DNA of 64,000 nucleotides. Source: CAIQQQ01 sp037445025 (GTDB taxonomy: Bacteria > Pseudomonadota > Alphaproteobacteria > Acetobacterales > Acetobacteraceae). The notes under the pieces are model-generated. The model was not told the origin of the DNA and searched no databases. It was given only the letters and a program-made list of their open reading frames with translations. Made by a program: the position numbers and the translations under genes. Below, piece by piece: positions 60,626 through 64,000 of this stretch. How positions within the stretch are numbered: position 1 is the stretch's first letter; the number at the start of each line of letters is the position of its first letter. The DNA lies in contig JBBILI010000012.1 in the NCBI GenBank assembly GCA_037445025.1, positions 1 through 64,000 of the forward strand, given 5' to 3'.

Positions 60626-60870
60626 GGCACGATCAGCCGCGTGCCGTCGGTGATCTGGCCCAGGTGCGCGCTGAGCTTGGTGACGGCGAGGTTATAGGCG
60701 TGCTGAAGGCGCACCGTCTCATCCTGGCAGGCGTGGACCTGGCGCTGCAGGTCGAGCGCGCCATGCTCGCCGCCGGTGAGCATGGCGCGCTCGCGCGGGT
60801 CGGCGAGCTGGATCATCTCGCTGGTCAGCGGCGTGGGTTGAATAGTGAGCGGGCGGGTGTCGTTGGGCAT
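60622..60870 (-). CDS. Small helical phage early protein
   Basis: 82 residues with GGAG 6 nt before the ATG (degenerate family A at about 60873). MPNDTRPLTIQPTPLTSEMI contains a family B word, and the rest is a coiled coil (DLQRQVHACQDETVRLQHAY). Function unknown. Confidence 0.6.
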   Translation of the reverse strand: MPNDTRPLTIQPTPLTSEMIQLADPRERAMLTGGEHGALDLQRQVHACQDETVRLQHAYNLAVTKLSAHLGQITDGTRLIVP

Positions 60871-60886
60871 GGGTTGCTCCGTAAGG

Positions 60887-61267
60887 TTAGCGAGCGGGGT
60901 TTGGTGGGACGGCACGCGCAGGGGTGCGATGGCGCCGGCGCGGTTGAGATGGTGGCGATGCGGGCGGCTTGGCCGGCACGAGCTGCAGCGGTGTGATGGG
61001 CTTGGTGGGGCGGCCCTTGTTGGTGAGTTCGATGCGCTCAACCATCCGCTTAGCCGAGAACATGGCGCGGTCGAGGGACGGCAGCCGAGCGTCGGCATGC
61101 AGGAACTTAATCGGCCGCCTGTATCGCACCAGCGAGAGGCTACCGTCGGTGTGGTGGCGGATCAGCACGGGGATGTAGACGTTCTTTCCGTCTATCCAGT
61201 CGTATGCGCTGATCACAGCGGCGAACCTGCCGATCGGCAGCAAAGTAGCGGACGGGATCTTGGCCAC
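60887..61267 (-). CDS. Small phage early protein, unknown function
   Basis: 126 residues from a GTG with GGAG 7 nt upstream, again from a family A copy (61272-61287). Beta-like first part (VISAYDWIDGKNVYIPVLIR, SLSLVRYRRPIKF) and a Pro/Arg-rich basic tail suggest nucleic-acid contact. It is the first gene after the AT-rich gap and so may open the main leftward early unit. Confidence 0.6.
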   Translation of the reverse strand: MAKIPSATLLPIGRFAAVISAYDWIDGKNVYIPVLIRHHTDGSLSLVRYRRPIKFLHADARLPSLDRAMFSAKRMVERIELTNKGRPTKPITPLQLVPAKPPASPPSQPRRRHRTPARAVPPNPAR

Positions 61268-61830
61268 TTAGTTGCTCCGTTGAGTAATGGATAGCTAGAT
61301 GGTTGTGTTTTGGCAGCGAGTTTTAGCAAACTCACCGTGTAAAACGTATGTAGCGCGTTGATATCGTTATTCAATAGCGCAGATTTTGTGCGTTTAATCG
61401 GGTTTGAAGAGAGGGAATATTTTTTCGTGGTGACGTGGTGCGTGCTCAGACGGCACTGCTGCATAGATTTTTTGTCGTGCAAAAAATCTAAGGCACAAAA
61501 CCTCTCGCACGACGTTTATCTTTTTTCTATTAAAAATATAAATATAATAGATAGATAGAAAGAAAGATAGTAATTACAACAGCTTGTGCCGAAACAGGAC
61601 GTCGAGTTTGCCCAACATAGCTGCCGAAACGCAACCAAACAAACAAGCAATCTCAATGACTTAACAAATGTGTGCTTCACCTCATAGATAATTTTCTAGC
61701 CAGCCACATACACAGCCATCGAGCCGACTAAGAAAATGTAACTAGCGGTTGTAAAAATACATAGCCGACTAAGTGATTGCGCTGATACACAATCACTTAG
61801 TCGGTTGCGCTGTTTCACTTACTCCATAGA
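61268..61830. promoter_or_regulatory. AT-rich non-coding gap with inverted repeats; candidate early promoter/operator or origin
   Basis: 563 bp without a convincing gene, far more AT-rich than the surroundings. It holds a perfect 11-bp hairpin TAGATTTTTTG / CAAAAAATCTA (61464-61490), a GTCGTGC/GCACGAC pair around it, a purine run of AGATAGAAAGAAAGATAG type (about 61552-61570), and a perfect 15-bp inverted repeat CCGACTAAGTGATTG / CAATCACTTAGTCGG (61765-61804). A weak leftward -35/-10 pair (TTGAAT, 16 bp, TACATA) is at 61347-61374. Confidence 0.5.
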
Positions 61831-62652
61831 TTAAGCTACCAAGAACAAACCGCTGTGGATCGCGGTGTCAATCGTCACCGGCGGTGCGACAGGGGCCTCG
61901 GCGAGTGCCGAAACAGGGGCGGCGAGTGCCGAAATCAGCTCAGTTGGTTTGTCGGTTATCTGTGCTTCGGGCTGCTTGGTCGGCTGCTTGTCGTTGCGGG
62001 CCGAAACGATGCCAGCCACTTTGTCGGCTGCATCGCGCGCCTTGAGTTTGGCGTCCGCAACCGCATAGTCCGCTTCCGCCTGTTCAAGCCGCTGCTTGGC
62101 GAGCAGGTCGTCGGGCATCGCATCGCATGCGGCCTTCCAACCGGTGCAGACGCGCTTCAACGCACCGACGAACTCTTTCAGTGCGTCGCTTTCTTCCTCG
62201 GACCCGCCGGTGAGGATCAGGTTGCACTCGGCCTCGGTGAGCGGCCGGCCTTCCTTCTTTGACCGGCGAAGCGCCGTTGTCATCTTCTCGAAGTAGCGTG
62301 TCGCCTTGTCGCGGTCAGCCGACGCCAGCTGATCCATGAGCGCCACCGTGTCAGGCGCGTGGTTGGATTTGCCAGCCATGATCCACACCTTGGCCTTGCT
62401 CGCGGCCGATGCCTGCGAGGCGGTGCTTAGCACAGAGCCGGTGGCAGACGCCCACTCGCTCGCCAGTGTGAGCGCCTGGCCCTCGAACACGAAGCCAGCC
62501 ATCGACGCGGCCATGATGGCCTTGAACGCGCGCACCTTGTTGCTGTTCACACCATCTATGACGGCAGCCGCGGTGCCATACTCCGCACCGAGACCAGCGA
62601 TCTGCGACCGCAGCGCATCGAACGCCGCGGTGTTGGGTTGAATGTCACTCAT
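61831..62652 (-). CDS. Phage early protein, unknown function
   Basis: 273 residues; MSDIQPNTAAFDALRSQIAG begins with a family B word at residues 3-6. The rest is helical and Ala/Lys/Glu-rich (LTLASEWASATGSVLSTASQ, RLEQAEADYAVADAKLKARD), with a Pro/Ala tail. GGAG 8 nt before the ATG lies in a family A palindrome (62657-62673). Function unknown. It is separated from the rest of the early genes by the AT-rich gap. Confidence 0.65.
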   Translation of the reverse strand: MSDIQPNTAAFDALRSQIAGLGAEYGTAAAVIDGVNSNKVRAFKAIMAASMAGFVFEGQALTLASEWASATGSVLSTASQASAASKAKVWIMAGKSNHAPDTVALMDQLASADRDKATRYFEKMTTALRRSKKEGRPLTEAECNLILTGGSEEESDALKEFVGALKRVCTGWKAACDAMPDDLLAKQRLEQAEADYAVADAKLKARDAADKVAGIVSARNDKQPTKQPEAQITDKPTELISALAAPVSALAEAPVAPPVTIDTAIHSGLFLVA

Positions 62653-62691
62653 ATTGTTTACTCCGTGGAGTGATCTTGTTTGTGGGAAAGG

Positions 62692-62859
62692 CTAATTGCG
62701 GCAGACGCAGAACGACATCTGCAGGCGGCCGATGCGCACGAACCGCAGGCCGCCAACCTTGCGCATGGTAAAAACACCGCGCAGGCAATCATCGAACAAA
62801 ACGCTGGCAAACACAACAACAAGCACGACGAGCACTTCGATCATGGATGTATTGAGCAA
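62692..62859 (-). CDS. Small single-span membrane protein
   Basis: 55 residues from a TTG with GGAGG 5 nt upstream (an ATG at 62844 has no such site). The N-terminal span is MIEVLVVLVVVFASVLF, followed by an Arg-rich tail with VGGLRFVRIGRL and FCVCRN. It ends in TAG. As the first gene of the leftward early region it could act in the membrane, for example in exclusion, but this is a guess. Confidence 0.5.
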   Translation of the reverse strand: MLNTSMIEVLVVLVVVFASVLFDDCLRGVFTMRKVGGLRFVRIGRLQMSFCVCRN

Positions 62860-62872
62860 TTATTCCTCCATC

Positions 62873-62892
62873 GTTTGATCGGCGGAGCAAAC
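62873..62892. repeat. Family A related palindrome
   Basis: GTTTG and CAAAC arms around ATCGGCGGAG; lies just upstream of the membrane-protein gene's ribosome site and before the long inverted repeat. Confidence 0.5.
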
Positions 62893-62917
62893 CGTGCGGG
62901 TTCACTCGGCCCATCAA

Positions 62918-62984
62918 ACGACGCGGCCATTCAAGCATCTAGCTAAAGACCAACAGGTTCCGCTTGCTTGAATGGCCGCGTCGT
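62918..62984. repeat. Perfect 20-bp inverted repeat
   Basis: ACGACGCGGCCATTCAAGCA at 62918-62937 is exactly complementary to 62965-62984, with a 27-nt loop. The arms contain GGCCATTCAA, the family B entry word. No T run follows, so it looks more like a structured RNA or protein site than a plain terminator. Confidence 0.8.
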
Positions 62985-63540
62985 AAGTAGGAAGGCTATT
63001 TGCTATAACAACACACCACTTTCTCTACTCGCCGCAGTATGGCTTTCGATGATCATGTGTTGCATAGGTTCATCCTCGGGATCGCTTGCTAGGCGATGGG
63101 ATGGCACGGGTTTGGTATTGTTGTCTGGCGACCGTCGCGTGGGCCAGATGCAGCGTCCATTGCTGCTAGGTAAGGACACGCTTTCACGGTCAGACAGGCA
63201 CCACCGTTGCATGGTGCGGTCCGGGTTAGCTTGAGTATCGGCTGCATCACTTCCGCCGCTAGTGAAGGCATCAAGCATGTATATCTGGCGAACCACATTG
63301 CAGCACGTTGCTGCGTCGATCCGGGATCAGAGTTTGCTTGATCTAGCGGTTTGCCATGACTGCCAAACCTCTCAAGACAAGAGCCCTACATCCGCCGCGC
63401 TTACTCCGTAGAGCAAGCCGTTTACTAAGCGGAGACACCTAGACTATCGCGGGTGCTTCGCGGTAGGATCTGATAGGCTAGCCGTTTGATCCTCTCGTTA
63501 CTGGGTGCGCCGCATAGTGGGGTTTGTTCCGCGGAGTGAC

Positions 63541-63598
63541 TGGGGGGGCGGGGGGGGCGGGGGGATGGTTGGACAGGCCGGGGGCAGGGGGTGGGGGG
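63541..63598 (+). other. G-run cluster, possible G-quadruplex
   Basis: At least six runs of five or more G within 58 bp (TGGGGGGGCGGGGGGGGCGG and GGGGGCAGGGGGTGGGGGG). Such a run could fold on the plus strand or be a sequencing weak point. Confidence 0.6.
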
Positions 63599-63758
63599 CG
63601 TTAGATAATCCAGTTACAGGACCATCAAAAATTTCAAACCACACAAAGAACCATTCAATCCATCACATCCCGCACCGCAACATCACGTAAAAAACACGTC
63701 AAACAGTGATTAAATCCGCTGTCTATTAAAACAAAAAATCTCGATCACTAAGGTCTTG

Positions 63759-63786
63759 TTGACGCCAACAATAAACATCATATGTT
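63759..63786 (+). promoter_or_regulatory. Candidate promoter of the rightward gene
   Basis: TTGACG, 16 bp, TATGTT, ending 29 bp before the ATG at 63816. The -10 area overlaps AACATCATATGTTG, a small dyad that could be an operator. Confidence 0.45.
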
Positions 63787-63815
63787 GCACATCAAGAGAC
63801 GAAGCGAGGCAAAAT

Positions 63816-64000
63816 ATGGCGCGACGACAAGCCACTAAACCTGCAAACGTGGTGGACCTAACAAGAAATAGTTTGGTAAATGTTCCCGCTAATCTACGAT
63901 CTTTTGCGGACCGTATCGATGCGGGAGAGTTCGGATCGGTGACCCGGGCTGCCACCATTTTGGAGACGGACCGAGAGCAGAAGACCTTCGCGTGGGGTCA
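63816..64000 (+). CDS. Small conserved phage protein, C-terminus outside the window
   Basis: 61 codons visible from an ATG with GAGG 6 nt upstream. After a basic start (MARRQATKPANVVDLTRNSL) comes VPANLRSFADRIDAGEFGSV and a beta strand with TRAATILETDREQKTFAWG. I have seen this Leu-Arg-x-Phe-Ala-Asp-Arg-Ile-Asp-x-Gly-Glu-Phe/Tyr-Gly pattern in short phage proteins of unknown role. It is transcribed away from the leftward early genes, so it starts a second early unit. Confidence 0.6.
   Translation, partial: MARRQATKPANVVDLTRNSLVNVPANLRSFADRIDAGEFGSVTRAATILETDREQKTFAWG

Larger units (their letters stand above)
62985..63815. other. Largely non-coding control region
   Basis: About 830 bp between the leftward early genes and the rightward gene at 63816. 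A leftward frame 63003-63296 (97 codons, GTG start, no clear ribosome site, mixed codon use) is the only candidate gene and I do not trust it. The region also holds two family A copies (63401-63416 and one near 63524-63539) and the G-runs at 63541-63598. No tRNA was recognised. Confidence 0.45.

Noticed and set aside
61358..61558. Rightward 66-codon frame in the AT-rich gap
   Set aside because: No ribosome site, runs against all surrounding genes, and overlaps the hairpin at 61464-61490.
62968..63234. Rightward 88-codon frame beginning in the long inverted repeat
   Set aside because: Starts at a TTG inside the repeat arm with no ribosome site; composition not coding-like.
63300..63540. tRNA-like or riboswitch-like structure
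   Set aside because: Short stems are present, but no T-loop sequence, acceptor pairing or known riboswitch core could be recognised.
63710..63958. Leftward frame at the right edge
   Set aside because: The rightward frame at 63816 has a ribosome site, a promoter candidate and a known phage pattern; the leftward one has none.

Overview
The window looks like a GC-rich alphaproteobacterial chromosome, probably Acetobacteraceae-like (inferred from gene content, base composition and a short AT-rich intergenic repeat), carrying a large prophage. Positions 1 to about 11.6 kb are host. From about 11.64 kb to the right edge the sequence is phage with podovirus-type gene content, and the right end of the prophage is not included. 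No integrase, repressor, tRNA or CRISPR array was found, so the lysogeny module presumably lies beyond 64 kb.

Host part. The left edge cuts an IS66-type transposase. Next is a two-gene molybdenum hydroxylase (2Fe-2S subunit plus Tat-exported molybdopterin subunit, isoquinoline 1-oxidoreductase type), divergent from a tightly overlapped operon: GntR/FadR-type regulator, sugar-binding protein, two MalF/MalG-type permeases, a TIM-barrel sugar isomerase/epimerase and a Gfo/Idh/MocA dehydrogenase. The binding-protein gene has an in-frame amber codon right after its signal peptide, and no ABC ATPase is present. A leftward pair (unknown protein and a GT61-like protein) ends the host part.

Phage late region. 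Two small rightward genes precede a leftward terminase pair (12.6-14.5 kb). From 14.5 to 41.2 kb everything runs rightward: portal, small basic proteins, scaffold, major capsid, head-tail adaptors, a beta-helix tailspike, a lysis cassette (XhlA-like membrane protein, GH108-type muramidase, holin-like/lipoprotein fusion), two collagen-like paralogues, a nozzle-like tail protein, internal virion proteins of 843 and 2151 residues, an HNH protein, and an AT-rich GT61 glycosyltransferase that looks like a cargo gene.

Phage early region. From 62.9 down to 41.2 kb genes run leftward: many small unknown proteins, a MoxR-like AAA+ ATPase with a VWA/metalloprotease-like protein and a possible third partner, a family A DNA polymerase, PD-(D/E)XK and VRR-NUC nucleases, an SNF2-type helicase, and a large primase-helicase. 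An AT-rich gap at 61.3-61.8 kb and a 1 kb non-coding stretch at 62.9-63.8 kb with strong inverted repeats and G-runs hold candidate control elements. A rightward gene begins at the right edge.

The most unusual feature is two families of short dispersed elements that I see only in the phage part. Family A is a 16-18 bp palindrome of the type TTGCTC-NNNN-GAGCAA or TTACTC-NNNN-GAGTAA, with about 30 copies; its GGAG often serves as the ribosome binding site of early genes, and three copies encode the last residues of a protein. Family B begins ATTCAACCCGCGCCGGGTGA, contains a small hairpin, always lies on the coding strand in one frame (Ile-Gln-Pro...), and sits mainly at protein ends or inter-domain linkers.
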